Of a DNA stretch of 64,000 nt, positions 39,146 through 48,154 are shown piece by piece. The notes beneath the pieces are model-generated. The model saw only the letters and a program-made list of their open reading frames with translations. It had not been told where the DNA came from and ran no database searches. The first letter of the stretch is position 1. Every line of letters starts with the position of its first letter. The position numbers and the translations under genes were made by a program. The DNA is from Pseudomonas sp. Leaf58 (lineage in GTDB: Bacteria > Pseudomonadota > Gammaproteobacteria > Pseudomonadales > Pseudomonadaceae). The stretch covers positions 811,501 to 875,500 of the forward strand of contig NZ_CP032677.1 of the NCBI RefSeq assembly GCF_003627215.1, read 5' to 3'.

Positions 39146-39616
39146 ATGCGTGCGTTTCTTCCCATTCTGCTGGCGGTCAGCCTGCCGCTTGCCGCCGCGC
39201 CACTGCACAGCCAGTTCCTGCCGCCTGACGACCAGTCCCTGCGCCAGCAAGCGCCGACCGGCCAGCAACTCCTGCAAGTGACCGATTACTCGGTGGTCGT
39301 GGGCACTCAGCGTCAGTCCGACCAGCAGCCGATCCCGATCACCTCGTCGTTGCAGGTGCGCCTCAAGGGCAAGCCGCTGAGCAAGGGCGCGACCATCGGC
39401 CAGGTGTTGCTGACCTTCGACGGTGAAGCGGCCAAGAGCCTGAAAAAGCCCGTGTACGACGAGAAAACCCGCACCCTGAGCTTGAATTACCCGCTTAGCG
39501 ACTACCGGGTGATCATGGACCTGCTGCGCAACGAAACGCTGTACGTGCAGTTCCTCACTTACGCCAACGGCCACATCTGGGCCGACCTGCACACCGGTAC
39601 CGTACGTACGCGTTGA
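39146..39616 (+). CDS. Exported hypothetical protein
   Basis: 156 aa. N-terminal signal MRAFLPILLAVSLPLAAAP suggests periplasmic export. The mature part is beta-rich with no motif I recognise; I know similar uncharacterised proteins only from pseudomonads. Its ribosome site is inside a perfect 7-bp hairpin. The next gene follows after 68 bases. Confidence 0.75.
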   Translation: MRAFLPILLAVSLPLAAAPLHSQFLPPDDQSLRQQAPTGQQLLQVTDYSVVVGTQRQSDQQPIPITSSLQVRLKGKPLSKGATIGQVLLTFDGEAAKSLKKPVYDEKTRTLSLNYPLSDYRVIMDLLRNETLYVQFLTYANGHIWADLHTGTVRTR

Positions 39617-39684
39617 GGCGCGCAGCCTGTGGGGGGTACACTGCCGGCCTTGGAAATTTCGTGATGGTCCAGTTGGAGTCGGCA

Positions 39685-39975
39685 ATGCGTAAAGACAAGA
39701 AACAGGTAATCGGTGACGAGATCAGCGACGACTACATCAAGGCGTTCCTTCAGTTCGAACCGGCCGATGGCGTGACTTCGCCGTCGCTGCACAAGCTGGT
39801 GAAGGCCTACCGTGGCCTGCGCGTCGACGACTTCGAACGTTTTGTCGGCTTCTTCGTCGAGGCTGGCCTGGACCTGGATGGCAAGGACGAGCACGGCAAG
39901 ACCTTCATCGAGCAGATTGCCGACCAGCGCAATGCGCCGGAGTACATCGAGATCATCGCCAACGCCCGTGGCTGA
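39685..39975 (+). CDS. PA4642-family small conserved protein
   Basis: 96 aa from the ATG at 39685 with GGAG 6 nt upstream; earlier in-frame starts lack a ribosome site. The core SLHKLVKAYRGLRVDDFERFV and DGKDEHGKTF are conserved in Pseudomonas. The pattern is helical and reminiscent of ankyrin-like repeats. Function unknown. Confidence 0.85.
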   Translation: MRKDKKQVIGDEISDDYIKAFLQFEPADGVTSPSLHKLVKAYRGLRVDDFERFVGFFVEAGLDLDGKDEHGKTFIEQIADQRNAPEYIEIIANARG

Positions 39976-39987
39976 TTTGTGAACCAG

Positions 39988-40076
39988 TGCCGGCCTCTTC
40001 GCGGGTGAACCCGCTCCTACAAGGGATATGCGATTGTTGTAGGAGCGGCTTTAGCCGCGAAGGGCCGGAACAGGTT
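39988..40076. repeat. Pair of inverted REP elements
   Basis: Two REP units (GGCCTCTTCGCGGGTGAACC and its inverted partner with GTAGGAGCGGCTTTAGCCGC) between the PA4642-family gene and mqo. Confidence 0.83.
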
Positions 40077-40093
40077 GATAGAAATCCAGGCAC

Positions 40094-40120
40094 AAAAAAA
40101 CGCCCCGAGGGGCGTTTTTT
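40094..40120. terminator. Bidirectional rho-independent terminator
   Basis: AACGCCCC-gag-GGGCGTT with an A-run on the left and a T-run on the right, so it can stop both the + strand gene ending at 39975 and the minus-strand mqo ending at 40135. Confidence 0.92.
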
Positions 40121-40134
40121 CGTTACTGGCCGGT

Positions 40135-41643
40135 TCAGGCGTAATGCTTGGCCGCTGGGCTGCTTTCCACCAAATCCAGTGCCACGTCGTTGTCGGCGCT
40201 GATCTTGTGGTACAGGGCTGCATCGGTCGCCAGGGTCTTCTCGCGTGCCGGGAAGATTTCCTTGAGCTTGGCAGCCCAGGCACCTTTGGCTTGCTCGGGG
40301 AAGCAGCGTTCGATCAGTTCCAGCATGATCGATACGGTTACCGAAGCCCCCGGCGATGCGCCAAGCAGTGCTGCCAGGCTGCCGTCCTGGGCCGAGACCA
40401 ACTCGGTACCGAACTGCAGCACACCGCCTTTTTTCGGGTCTTTCTTGATGATCTGCACGCGCTGGCCTGCTACTTCCAGGCGCCAGTCTTCGGCCTTGGC
40501 CTGCGGGTAGAAGCGACGCAGGGCTTCCAGGCGCTGCTCCATCGACTGCATCACTTCGCTGACCAGGTACTTGGTCAGGTCCATGTTGTCGCGAGCCACG
40601 GCCAGCATCGGGCCGATGTTGCCCATGCGCACCGAAAGCGGCAGGTCCATCAGCGAACCGTGCTTGAGGAACTTGGTGGTGAAGCCGGCATACGGGCCGA
40701 ACAGCAGCGAAGTCTTGCCGTCCACGACGCGGGTGTCCAGGTGCGGTACCGACATCGGCGGGGCACCGACGGCGGCCTGGCTGTAGACCTTGGCCTGGTG
40801 CTGCTTGACGATTTCCGGGTTGTCGCAACGCAGCCACTGGCCGCTGACCGGGAAGCCGCCGAAGCCTTTGCTTTCCGGGATGCCGGACAACTGCAGCAGC
40901 GGCAGGGCCGCGCCACCGGCACCGAGGAAGACGAAACGGGCGTCCACTTCACGGCTGCCGCCGCTGTTGACGTCCTTGATGCTCACGGTCCAGCCGCTGC
41001 CGTTACGGCGCAGGCCGACGACCTTCTTGCTGTACTTGACCTGCGTGTCCGGCGAGTCGCCCAGCAGTTTCAGCAGCTTGTTGGTCAGTGCGCCGAAGTT
41101 CACGTCGGTGCCTTTGGCCACACGGGTAGCGGCGATGTGCTGGTCGGCCGGGCGGCCAGGCATCATCAGCGGCATCCAGTCGTTCATCACGGCCTTGTCT
41201 TCGGTGTATTCCATGTCAGCGAAGGCATGATGCTGCTTGAGCAGCTCAAAGCGCTTCTTGAGGAAGGAAACACCCTTGTCACCTTCGACGTAGCTCAGGT
41301 GTGGGACAGGGTTGATGAAAGCACGCGCCGAGCCGAAGTTGCCCTTCTTGCTCAGGTAAGCCCAGAACTGGCGCGAAACCTCGAACTGGGTGTTGATGTG
41401 CACGGCCTTCTTGATGTCGATGCTGCCATCGGCGGCCTGCGGCGTGTAGTTAAGCTCGCACAGGCCCGCGTGGCCTGTGCCTGCGTTGTTCCAGGGGTTG
41501 GAGCTTTCCGCGGCTCCGGAGTCCATCGCCTCCACGACCTCAAGCTTCAGGGTCGGGTCGAGCTCCTTGAGTAGTACGGCCAGGGTGGCACTCATGATGC
41601 CCGCGCCTACCAGTACCACATCAACCGATTCGTTCTGCGCCAT
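40135..41643 (-). CDS. mqo: Malate:quinone oxidoreductase
   Basis: 502 aa. N-terminal FAD motif [19 protein letters not shown], then [22 protein letters not shown] and the C-terminal [13 protein letters not shown] block typical of Mqo. It oxidises malate to oxaloacetate at the membrane and passes electrons to quinone, replacing or supporting NAD malate dehydrogenase. Pseudomonads often have several mqo copies. Confidence 0.96.
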   Translation of the reverse strand: MAQNESVDVVLVGAGIMSATLAVLLKELDPTLKLEVVEAMDSGAAESSNPWNNAGTGHAGLCELNYTPQAADGSIDIKKAVHINTQFEVSRQFWAYLSKKGNFGSARAFINPVPHLSYVEGDKGVSFLKKRFELLKQHHAFADMEYTEDKAVMNDWMPLMMPGRPADQHIAATRVAKGTDVNFGALTNKLLKLLGDSPDTQVKYSKKVVGLRRNGSGWTVSIKDVNSGGSREVDARFVFLGAGGAALPLLQLSGIPESKGFGGFPVSGQWLRCDNPEIVKQHQAKVYSQAAVGAPPMSVPHLDTRVVDGKTSLLFGPYAGFTTKFLKHGSLMDLPLSVRMGNIGPMLAVARDNMDLTKYLVSEVMQSMEQRLEALRRFYPQAKAEDWRLEVAGQRVQIIKKDPKKGGVLQFGTELVSAQDGSLAALLGASPGASVTVSIMLELIERCFPEQAKGAWAAKLKEIFPAREKTLATDAALYHKISADNDVALDLVESSPAAKHYA

Positions 41644-42241
41644 TTAACGCGTCTCCACAATCTACAGCTACCTAATTGACAGCATAGGACCTGGGTTCGC
41701 CAAGGTCGCCATGTCCGACTTTTCGCAGTTCTTGCAACTTCCGCGGACACCGCCAATCAGTCTTCGGGTTCGGTATTGAACGCCGTTTGCCACCGGTGCG
41801 GCAATTCGACTTATGGTCAAGGTGTCGTGCGTGCGTTATGGAACGGCTTAAACACTCATACGCGATGAGCGAATTTGCCGCCTGTTCAGGGCTGTTCGGG
41901 ACACATCTGCCGCTTTTGCACATGCCAGACTGTTCATTTGCTCGCCACACTCTTGTGAAGTTGTGAAAACCGTTTTTTCACGCTCTTTTGGAGACGTGAA
42001 CCTCAAAAAGGGACTGCGCGATGGCAACCCGCAGGTTCATGCAGTGTGAAGGCCGGAAAAGCAGGCACGACAGGCGATGCAAGACCTGAGTGGAAGGCTC
42101 TCTGTGGGCGAAGCGGTGAAGTTGCCGGGGTCAATCGGCGAATGCGGGGCCCGATCAGGAGACGTCCTTATAATCGGGGGGAGATTATAGCGATGTCGCG
42201 GGGAGAAATGTCGCCATTCGTGGTTTTTATTGCAGCGTTTG
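41644..42241. other. Intergenic region without a convincing gene
   Basis: 598 bases between mqo and the 77-aa gene, both on the minus strand. It presumably contains the mqo promoter, which I could not pin to a clear -35/-10. A 7-bp perfect stem TATAATC/GATTATA with a GGGGGGA loop lies at 42169-42189, downstream of the 77-aa gene. Short frames here show no conserved pattern. Confidence 0.6.
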
Positions 42242-42475
42242 TCAGGTTGCGAGAATGCGCTGGTGCCAACGGCGGCTGGCGCGGGCGCAAACCCGGGCGC
42301 TGGCGGGTAGCTCGCGGCCCAGCCAGGCCAGCTGAATTTCGTTGATCTGCACCCAGCCGCTGCTGCTGGGCGCCTGGTGGCATTGCTTGAAAGCCAGGCA
42401 TTTGCCCTCGGCATCGACGCGGGCATAGGCGTTGTGGCGTGGGCGTTGGAAGAGCAAGGTCCAGAGCGAAGCCAT
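42242..42475 (-). CDS. Small conserved Pseudomonas protein
   Basis: 77 aa from the ATG at 42475 with AGGA 9 nt upstream. The N-terminus MASLWTLLFQRPRHNAYARVD, the Cys in GKCLAFKQC, the WVQINEIQLAWLG block and the basic tail ASRRWHQR look like a conserved uncharacterised pseudomonad protein. A longer in-frame reading to 42910 runs through the promoter of yajG and was rejected. Function unknown. Confidence 0.7.
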   Translation of the reverse strand: MASLWTLLFQRPRHNAYARVDAEGKCLAFKQCHQAPSSSGWVQINEIQLAWLGRELPASARVCARASRRWHQRILAT

Positions 42476-42620
42476 GGCAGCGAGTCCTGTGCGTGAGGGC
42501 TTGGCGCAAGGATAAGGGCGCAGCGATGAAACGATTGTGACAAGCGGGTCGGACCGATGACTGGTCGATGCGTGGCTAGGTATACTGTGGGCCTTCGCCG
42601 CATTTTCTGGAGTAACCCGC

Positions 42621-43205
42621 ATGTTGCAACGTCTGTTGTTCGGTTTGATCGCCGTGGCCAGCCTTAGCCTGGTCGGTTGTGCCCACAGCCCGCAACAACT
42701 CAACCCGCAGCCCACGCTCAAGGCCCAGCTCGCCCCGGTCGGCCATGGCCAGCCGGTTGTGGTCCGGGTGGTTGATGGCCGGCCTTCGCAATCGTTGGGG
42801 ACGCGCGGTGGCATGTACCCCGAAACCAGCACCATCAGTGTCAGCGGTAACGACTTGGTGCCAAAGCTGCAGGCCCAGGCCGAAGCCGCCGTGCGCTTGC
42901 TCGGCTTCACCCCGACGCCGAACGCCTACAACGCCCCGCAGCTGACCGTGACCCTGGCCGAGCTGAAGTACCAGTCGCCGAAAGACAACCTGTACGTGAC
43001 CGAGGCCACCATCGGCGCCACCTTCCGTGCCGACGTGGCCAATGGCGGCCGTCGCTACAGCGGCCGTTACGGCGCCTCGCTGGACCAGCGTTTCGGCATG
43101 GCACCGAACCAGGACACCAACACCCAGCTGGTAGGTGATGTGCTGAGCGACGCCCTGACCCGTCTGTTCAAGGACCCGACCATCGGGCAGGTGCTGGGGC
43201 AGTAA
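42621..43205 (+). CDS. yajG: YajG-family lipoprotein
   Basis: 194 aa with lipobox LSLVGC. The RVVDGRP and GTRGGMYPETSTIS segments are typical of YajG. YajG-like proteins are envelope lipoproteins of unclear function. It is divergent from the 77-aa gene and followed by a strong terminator. Confidence 0.87.
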   Translation: MLQRLLFGLIAVASLSLVGCAHSPQQLNPQPTLKAQLAPVGHGQPVVVRVVDGRPSQSLGTRGGMYPETSTISVSGNDLVPKLQAQAEAAVRLLGFTPTPNAYNAPQLTVTLAELKYQSPKDNLYVTEATIGATFRADVANGGRRYSGRYGASLDQRFGMAPNQDTNTQLVGDVLSDALTRLFKDPTIGQVLGQ

Positions 43206-43224
43206 GCTTTCTAGCTGTTAAACA

Positions 43225-43260
43225 AAACCCGCTGCCTGTGTGCCAGGCAGCGGGTTTTTT
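43225..43260 (+). terminator. Rho-independent terminator of yajG
   Basis: 14-bp perfect stem AAACCCGCTGCCTG / CAGGCAGCGGGTTT with a 5-nt loop and a T-run, 20 bases after the stop. Confidence 0.93.
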
Positions 43261-43267
43261 GTTGTTT

Positions 43268-43320
43268 GTACCGGGCTCTTCGCTGTAGTGGCGGGTTTGC
43301 CCGCGAACAGGCCGCTACCG
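43268..43320. repeat. Degenerate REP element
   Basis: ACCGGGCTCTTCGC and GGCGGGTTTGCCCGCGAACAGGCC arms flank a short spacer. It lies between the yajG terminator and the end of the next, minus-strand small gene. Confidence 0.6.
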
Positions 43321-43322
43321 GC

Positions 43323-43529
43323 TTACGCAGCTTCTATCTGGAAATCCAGCAGGCTGAGGCCGGTATGGGGGTCGATATCCGGCAAATGCTCATGTGCATG
43401 CCCGCCCAGCGCGCAATAGACCAGCCACTGGCGGTCTTGCACATTGATGGCAAAACCATCGATCAGCGCCTGTTGTTCGTCGCTCTGGGCAACAAGGTAG
43501 AGGCGGTCCTGGTTTTCGGCGTGCAGCAT
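43323..43529 (-). CDS. Small conserved hypothetical protein
   Basis: 68 aa from the ATG at 43529, which has GGAG 7 nt upstream; an in-frame ATG at 43547 precedes that site. The sequence (LHAENQDRLYLVAQSDEQQ, GGHAHEHLPD) contains several His and acidic residues near the C-terminus. No domain is recognised. Confidence 0.6.
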   Translation of the reverse strand: MLHAENQDRLYLVAQSDEQQALIDGFAINVQDRQWLVYCALGGHAHEHLPDIDPHTGLSLLDFQIEAA

Positions 43530-43688
43530 GAGCGAGCTCCGGATCATGGGAAGGCCGACAGGGTGGCCTGTTCTGATGACGGGCGCATGACAGATGAAAT
43601 TTAATGCACTTGGTCGCTCGGGCGGGGCGACGGGCAACGACTTGGTTAGAATGCGGGCCTTTGCCGTCGTCTACACCGAGGTTGCGTG

Positions 43689-43949
43689 ATGTCCTTGCAA
43701 GTGCTCTGGGGGTTTTTGGCCGCCCATCCCACCAAGCTGATCAATCTGCTGGCGCTACTGCTGACGTGCCCGGGCGGGTTGCTGCTGCACAGCGCACGGC
43801 GGCGTGAGGCCGAGACCCGCGAGAGCCTGGCGCTGGAGGAAGGGGTGGTGGACGCGTTCGACCGGCGGGTGCCCAAGTACTTCTACATTCTCGGGTTTGC
43901 CTGCCTGGCGATGGCGCTGCTGCTGTCCTGGTTCAGCACCTGGGTCTGA
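43689..43949 (+). CDS. Small membrane protein
   Basis: 86 aa from the ATG at 43689 with GAGG 7 nt upstream. Two hydrophobic segments, about residues 17-35 and 66-84, flank a charged middle (RRREAETRESLALEEG), so it is probably an inner-membrane hairpin protein. No family is recognised. Confidence 0.6.
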   Translation: MSLQVLWGFLAAHPTKLINLLALLLTCPGGLLLHSARRREAETRESLALEEGVVDAFDRRVPKYFYILGFACLAMALLLSWFSTWV

Positions 43950-44030
43950 GATATCGGGGCCGCTTTGCGGCCCATCGCAGGCAAGCCAGCGCCTACAGGG
44001 TTGCGGGCTGCAAAGCAGCCCCACATTCGA

Positions 44031-45197
44031 TCAGGCTACCGAAGCTTGCTGCCGGACCTGATACTGGTTACGCACCGGCGTCGCATACTGCAACACCAGG
44101 TACGGTCGCTGCTCTTCAGGGCAAGCATCCAGGCGGCGCTGCCATTCTTCCTTGGCCTTGGCCAATTCATCCGCCGGAAACACCTTGTCGGCGCTCGGCA
44201 CCTGCAGGGCGTCGTCCTTGCTTTCCCACATCGCATAAGCCAGGTAATGCACCGGGAACAGCCGGTAGCCACCCAGGATCTGCCGGTCGATTTGCGCCGC
44301 CAGCTGCTTGGTGTCCTCGTGGTATTCGGTCACCGGTGGGGCGAAGTTGATGTGCACCCGGCCCTTGTAGCCGGTAATGCCTTTGGCAATGCTGTTGTCG
44401 TCCTCGCCCGGCGCCTTTTTGTAGGTGCCGGTAGTGGCACGGATATACAGCTCGCGGGCCTTGGCCTGGTCGCACGGGTCGTATTCGTAGCTGATCGACA
44501 CCGGTGTCAGGTTCAGGCTCTGGATCACCGCGCCGAACGGCTCGTCCTTGCGGCTCATGTGGAACATCTTGAGGATCGCCGAATCGGTGCGGTCGTCACC
44601 GTCCTTGGCGCGGCCTTCGGCCTGGGCAATCCAGATCGACGTGGCGTCGTTGCGGATCGAATGGTTGATGTAGGCCGAAAGCAGCTGGTAGGCCGCCAGC
44701 TTTTCACGCCGCCCACTGATCGAGCGGTGCACGATGAAGCTCTTGTTCAGGCGCATCATGTCGCTGACAAAGGGCTTTTGCAGCAGGTTGTCACCAATGG
44801 CGATGCGCGGCGTGGGCAGGCCGGCGTGGTACACCGCGTAGTTGACGAAGGCCGGGTCCATGACGATGTCACGGTGGTTGGCCAGGAACAGGTAAGCGGT
44901 GCCGGCCTTGAGCTGCTCCACGCCCGAATAGGTGACGCCGTCGGTGGCGCGGTCGATGGTTTGGTCGACGTAGTACTCGACTTTGTCTTGCAAGGTCGAG
45001 ACGCAGGTGACACCGGCGAATTCCTTGCGCAGGCGGCGGGCGATCAGTGGTTTGAGCAACCAGCCGAGAGTACCGGCCGCACGCGGGAAGCGGAAGTGGG
45101 TGAGGATATCGAGGAATGCCGGGTCGCTGAGCAGGCGTGCCAGAACGGCAGGGACCTCAGCGTCGTCGTACGGTCGGATGGCATCGAATTCGCCCAT
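44031..45197 (-). CDS. 1-acyl-glycerol-3-phosphate-type acyltransferase
   Basis: 388 aa from the ATG at 45197 (MGEFDAIRPYDD); the adjacent ATG at 45200 is equally close. The acyltransferase motif NHRDIVMD (NHxxxxD) is at about residues 115-122, with a second motif near RSISGRREK and a third at AQAEGRAKDG. It probably acylates a glycerolipid at the inner membrane. A DUF-like C-terminus after residue 290 is not assigned. Confidence 0.83.
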   Translation of the reverse strand: MGEFDAIRPYDDAEVPAVLARLLSDPAFLDILTHFRFPRAAGTLGWLLKPLIARRLRKEFAGVTCVSTLQDKVEYYVDQTIDRATDGVTYSGVEQLKAGTAYLFLANHRDIVMDPAFVNYAVYHAGLPTPRIAIGDNLLQKPFVSDMMRLNKSFIVHRSISGRREKLAAYQLLSAYINHSIRNDATSIWIAQAEGRAKDGDDRTDSAILKMFHMSRKDEPFGAVIQSLNLTPVSISYEYDPCDQAKARELYIRATTGTYKKAPGEDDNSIAKGITGYKGRVHINFAPPVTEYHEDTKQLAAQIDRQILGGYRLFPVHYLAYAMWESKDDALQVPSADKVFPADELAKAKEEWQRRLDACPEEQRPYLVLQYATPVRNQYQVRQQASVA

Positions 45198-45322
45198 CAT
45201 GCTCTCTTGTTGGAAACGGCTAGGGTAATAAGGTAGGGGCGGGCTCCGAAAAACGGCTCGGACACACACAGGCCCTGTAAATAGACCGGCAATTATACGC
45301 ATAAGTCACCCCGGAGGCCGCG

Positions 45323-45505
45323 ATGCTGGAAACTGCGATCTACGATTGCCCCTATTGTGGCGAAGAAGTCGAAACCACGGTGGACCTGTCCGCTGGCGAT
45401 CAGGAGTACATCGAGGACTGTCAGGTGTGCTGCAAGCCTATCCGCTTCGTGCTGCAGGTTCATGGTGAGGAGTGGATGCTGGATGTTTACGGTGAGAATG
45501 ACTGA
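45323..45505 (+). CDS. CPXCG cysteine-rich protein
   Basis: 60 aa. Two Cys pairs, CPYC and CQVC, form a likely zinc ribbon of the CPXCG family. GGAGG lies 9-10 nt before the ATG. The stop shares one base with the next start, so it is coupled to the DUF2007 gene. Function unknown. Confidence 0.9.
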   Translation: MLETAIYDCPYCGEEVETTVDLSAGDQEYIEDCQVCCKPIRFVLQVHGEEWMLDVYGEND

Positions 45506-45765
45506 TGCAGCGCATCTACGAGCCGGAAAGCCTGCTCGAGGCAGAAATGCTGGCGGGCATGCTCGCCAGTGAAGGGGTGGAGGTGTACCTGGTTGGCCGT
45601 GACCTGGTGGGTGCTGCGGGCGAGCTGCCGTTGCAGGGCCTGCTGGGGCTTGCCGTGGCCGACGAGCAGGCCGAGTACGCACGCCAGCTAATCGATGCGT
45701 ACAATGACGCCCAGCCACTGGTTGGCGACGAACCGGAGAGTTTCCCCGGTACCTTGATCTGCTAG
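45505..45765 (+). CDS. DUF2007 protein
   Basis: 86 aa of the family called putative signal-transducing proteins. The N-terminal IYEPESLLEAEMLAGMLASEGVEVYL pattern is a ferredoxin-like beta-alpha-beta half. It is translationally coupled to the zinc-ribbon protein upstream, and the SRAP gene begins 15 bases later. Confidence 0.88.
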   Translation: MQRIYEPESLLEAEMLAGMLASEGVEVYLVGRDLVGAAGELPLQGLLGLAVADEQAEYARQLIDAYNDAQPLVGDEPESFPGTLIC

Positions 45766-45780
45766 GTTCTGAATTCGCCC

Positions 45781-46401
45781 ATGTGTGGACGTTACGCCCT
45801 GTTTCGCTGGCCCCAGGCCCTTGCCAGTCTGCCGGGCTTTCCCGTCGGCCAGCCGGCCCAATGGAACATCGCGCCGGGGGCTTCGGTGCTGATCCAGCGC
45901 CAGCTCGACGGCCAGCAGCAATTGGCCAAGGCGCGTTGGGGGCTGACCCCGGCCTGGCTCACCGACTTGTCCCGCACCCCTGCCCATGCCCGCGCCGAAA
46001 CCCTGGCCGAGCAACCGATGTTTCGTGACGCGTTTCGCCAGCGCCGTTGCCTAATGCCGGCCAACGGCTTTTACGAGTGGCGCGGCAATGTGCGCAAACG
46101 CCCGTACTGGCTGACCCCGGGGGAGGGCTCGTCGCTGTACTTCGCGGCGGTGTGGGAGGCTTACCCGGTGCAAGACCAGGTATGGCTGAGTTGCGCGGTG
46201 GTGACCCAGGCGGCGATGAATCAGCGGCGGCCGCTGATACTGGACGAGGCGGGGCAGGCGGCCTGGCTTGACCCGGATACGCCGGTCACCCGCTTGCATG
46301 AGCTGCTGGCTAGCCCGTCGGCACCGCTGCGTGAGCGGGCCTTGGCGAACTTCGTCAATGACCCGAAGCTGGATGCGCCGGAGTGCCTGACCCCGGCTTG
46401 A
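45781..46401 (+). CDS. SRAP-domain protein (YedK/HMCES-like)
   Basis: 206 aa. Cys2 in MCGRYALF is the catalytic residue that forms a thiazolidine cross-link to abasic DNA. ANGFYEW holds the active Glu, and the late HxxM-type His is replaced by the NFVND region context (RALANFVND). It protects abasic sites in single-stranded DNA. It is likely part of an operon with the two small genes upstream. Confidence 0.9.
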   Translation: MCGRYALFRWPQALASLPGFPVGQPAQWNIAPGASVLIQRQLDGQQQLAKARWGLTPAWLTDLSRTPAHARAETLAEQPMFRDAFRQRRCLMPANGFYEWRGNVRKRPYWLTPGEGSSLYFAAVWEAYPVQDQVWLSCAVVTQAAMNQRRPLILDEAGQAAWLDPDTPVTRLHELLASPSAPLRERALANFVNDPKLDAPECLTPA

Positions 46402-46491
46402 TGATCAGGCACAGAAAATCTTCCCTGCGGCTATGGCGGCCCACTGGTGACTAGGCCTAGGATACGGCGCATGTAGAAAGGGAGTGTTGTC

Positions 46492-47307
46492 ATGCGTAAG
46501 TCTTTTGTCATCAGCCTGTTGAGTGCTGGCATCCTGCTAGCCGGCTGCCAGGCGGTGAATACCACTAGCGGCGGTGCTGTCGGCGTCGAGCGCCAGCAAT
46601 ACATGTTCAGCATGCTCTCGACCGCTGAGGTCAACCAGATGTACGCCCAGTCGTACCAGCAGACCCTGGGTGAGGCATCGAACAAGGGTGTGCTCGACAA
46701 GTCCAGCGCCGATGCCAAGCGGGTGCAGGTAATCGCCAACCGCCTGATCGCCCAGGCGCCCAAGTTCCGCCCGGATGCCGCGCAATGGAACTGGGAAGTC
46801 AACGTGATCAAGAGTGACGAGCTCAATGCCAACTGCGGCCCAGGCGGCAAGATCATCGTTTACACCGGGCTGATCGATCAGCTCCAGCTCACCGATGCAG
46901 AAATTGCTGCAGTGGTGGGCCACGAGATTGCGCACGCCCTGCGTGAGCACAGCCGCGAGGCGATGTCCAAGGCGTACGGGGTAGAAATGGCCCGCCAGGG
47001 TGCCGGGGCGCTGTTTGGCCTGGGCCAGGGTGGCATGGCCATGGCTGACACCGTGGTGAACTACGCCATGACTCTGCCCAACAGCCGCGCCAACGAAAAC
47101 GAAGCCGACCTGATTGGCCTGGAGCTGTCGGCGCGTGCCGGCTACGACCCGAATGCCGCGATCACCTTGTGGAACAAGATGAGCAAGGCTTCCGAAGGCG
47201 CGCCGCCCGAGTTCATGAGCACTCACCCGGCGTCGCAAAGCCGCATTGCTTCGTTGCAGGCGGCCATTCCCAAGGTGATGCCGTTGTATCAGGCGGCCAA
47301 GCAGTAA
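46492..47307 (+). CDS. M48-family lipoprotein metalloprotease
   Basis: 271 aa. Lipobox LLAGC gives a lipoprotein. The zinc motif HEIAH (in VVGHEIAHALREH) and the downstream Glu in NENEADLIGLEL match M48 peptidases of the LoiP/BepA type, which process or clear outer-membrane proteins in the periplasm. It lies alone, with AAGGGAG 5-11 nt upstream of the ATG. Confidence 0.93.
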   Translation: MRKSFVISLLSAGILLAGCQAVNTTSGGAVGVERQQYMFSMLSTAEVNQMYAQSYQQTLGEASNKGVLDKSSADAKRVQVIANRLIAQAPKFRPDAAQWNWEVNVIKSDELNANCGPGGKIIVYTGLIDQLQLTDAEIAAVVGHEIAHALREHSREAMSKAYGVEMARQGAGALFGLGQGGMAMADTVVNYAMTLPNSRANENEADLIGLELSARAGYDPNAAITLWNKMSKASEGAPPEFMSTHPASQSRIASLQAAIPKVMPLYQAAKQ

Positions 47308-47360
47308 CAGCAGCTACAAGTTTCAAGCTGCAAGCAACAAGTCAAAGCAGAATGTGCTTC

Positions 47361-47440
47361 GCTTGCAGCTTGCAGCTTGCAGCTTGCAGCTTGCAGCTTG
47401 CAGCTTGCAGCTTGCAGCTTGCAGCTTGCAGCTTGCAGCT
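47361..47440. repeat. GCTTGCA heptamer tandem array
   Basis: About 11.4 uninterrupted copies of GCTTGCA (80 bases). The array begins 53 bases after the protease stop and ends one base before the stop of the TMEM165 gene (47442). The flank AAGCTGCAAGC at 47329-47339 is complementary to the units, so the transcript can fold. Copy number is expected to vary between strains. Confidence 0.95.
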
Positions 47441-47441
47441 T

Positions 47442-48026
47442 TCAGCCCACCCAGCCACTGGCCTTCATCGCCGAGTACACGGCCACGATCGCCAGCACGA
47501 AGAACGCCGTGGCCGCCAGGCGACGAATCAGCGTCAGCGGCAGTTTGTCCGCCGCAAAATTACCCGCCAGTACCACCGGCACGTTGGCAATCAGCATGCC
47601 CAAGGTGGTGCCGATAATAACCATGATCAGGTGCGGATACTGCGCCGCCAGCATCACCGTGGCGACCTGGGTCTTGTCACCGATTTCTGCCAGGAAAAAC
47701 GCGATCAGCGTCGTCAGGAATGGCCCAAAGCGGCGTGCCGGGTTCTCGTCGTCATCCATCTTGTCCGGTACCAGCGTCCACAGCGCCGTGGCGGTGAAGC
47801 TGGCGGCCAGCACCCAGTGCAGTGCCGAATTGCTGAAGAAGCTACCGACCCACGCCCCTACGGCACCGGCGGCAGCATGGTTGGCCAGGGTGGCGGCAAT
47901 GATGCCGGCGATGATTGGCCAGGGCTTGCGGAAGCGAGCAGCCAGAATGAGCGCGAGCAGTTGCGTCTTGTCGCCAATTTCGGCGAGGGCAACGATGGCG
48001 GTGGGGACCAACAGAGATTCCAGCAT
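47442..48026 (-). CDS. TMEM165/GDT1-family manganese exporter
   Basis: 194 aa with six predicted membrane segments in two repeats, each carrying the signature EIGDKT (ALAEIGDKTQLLAL and FLAEIGDKTQVATV). Bacterial members export Mn2+, which agrees with the manganese riboswitch upstream. Its 3' end abuts the heptamer array. Confidence 0.93.
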   Translation of the reverse strand: MLESLLVPTAIVALAEIGDKTQLLALILAARFRKPWPIIAGIIAATLANHAAAGAVGAWVGSFFSNSALHWVLAASFTATALWTLVPDKMDDDENPARRFGPFLTTLIAFFLAEIGDKTQVATVMLAAQYPHLIMVIIGTTLGMLIANVPVVLAGNFAADKLPLTLIRRLAATAFFVLAIVAVYSAMKASGWVG

Positions 48027-48056
48027 CAGGATTCCTACGGGGGCGGGTCGACACGG

Positions 48057-48105
48057 CTATGACACGTACAGCCTCCCCGCCCCGGGTAAGGTGTGCGTGT
48101 CATAG
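48057..48105 (-). promoter_or_regulatory. Long stem between riboswitch and exporter gene
   Basis: CTATGACACG (48057-48066) is exactly complementary to CGTGTCATAG (48096-48105). Within it are CCCGCCCC/GGGGCGGG-type pairs. This stem, between the riboswitch core and the start codon, is a plausible expression platform (terminator-like or ribosome-site control). There is no clear T-run. Confidence 0.55.
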
Positions 48106-48154
48106 GTCTTGTCAAACCCTGGACCCGTCTATGCGGATCTCGCCATGCAGGCTG

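Noticed and set aside
41672..41950. 92-codon minus-strand frame upstream of mqo
   Set aside because: No ribosome site, unusual composition (many Cys, Arg, Ser), and position in the expected mqo promoter region.
42476..42910. Long minus-strand frame including the 77-aa protein
   Set aside because: It overlaps the yajG gene and promoter; only the last 77 codons have a ribosome site and a conserved-looking sequence.
47361..47440. CRISPR-like array
   Set aside because: The units are 7 bases long with no spacers; it is a simple tandem repeat, and no cas gene is present in the window.
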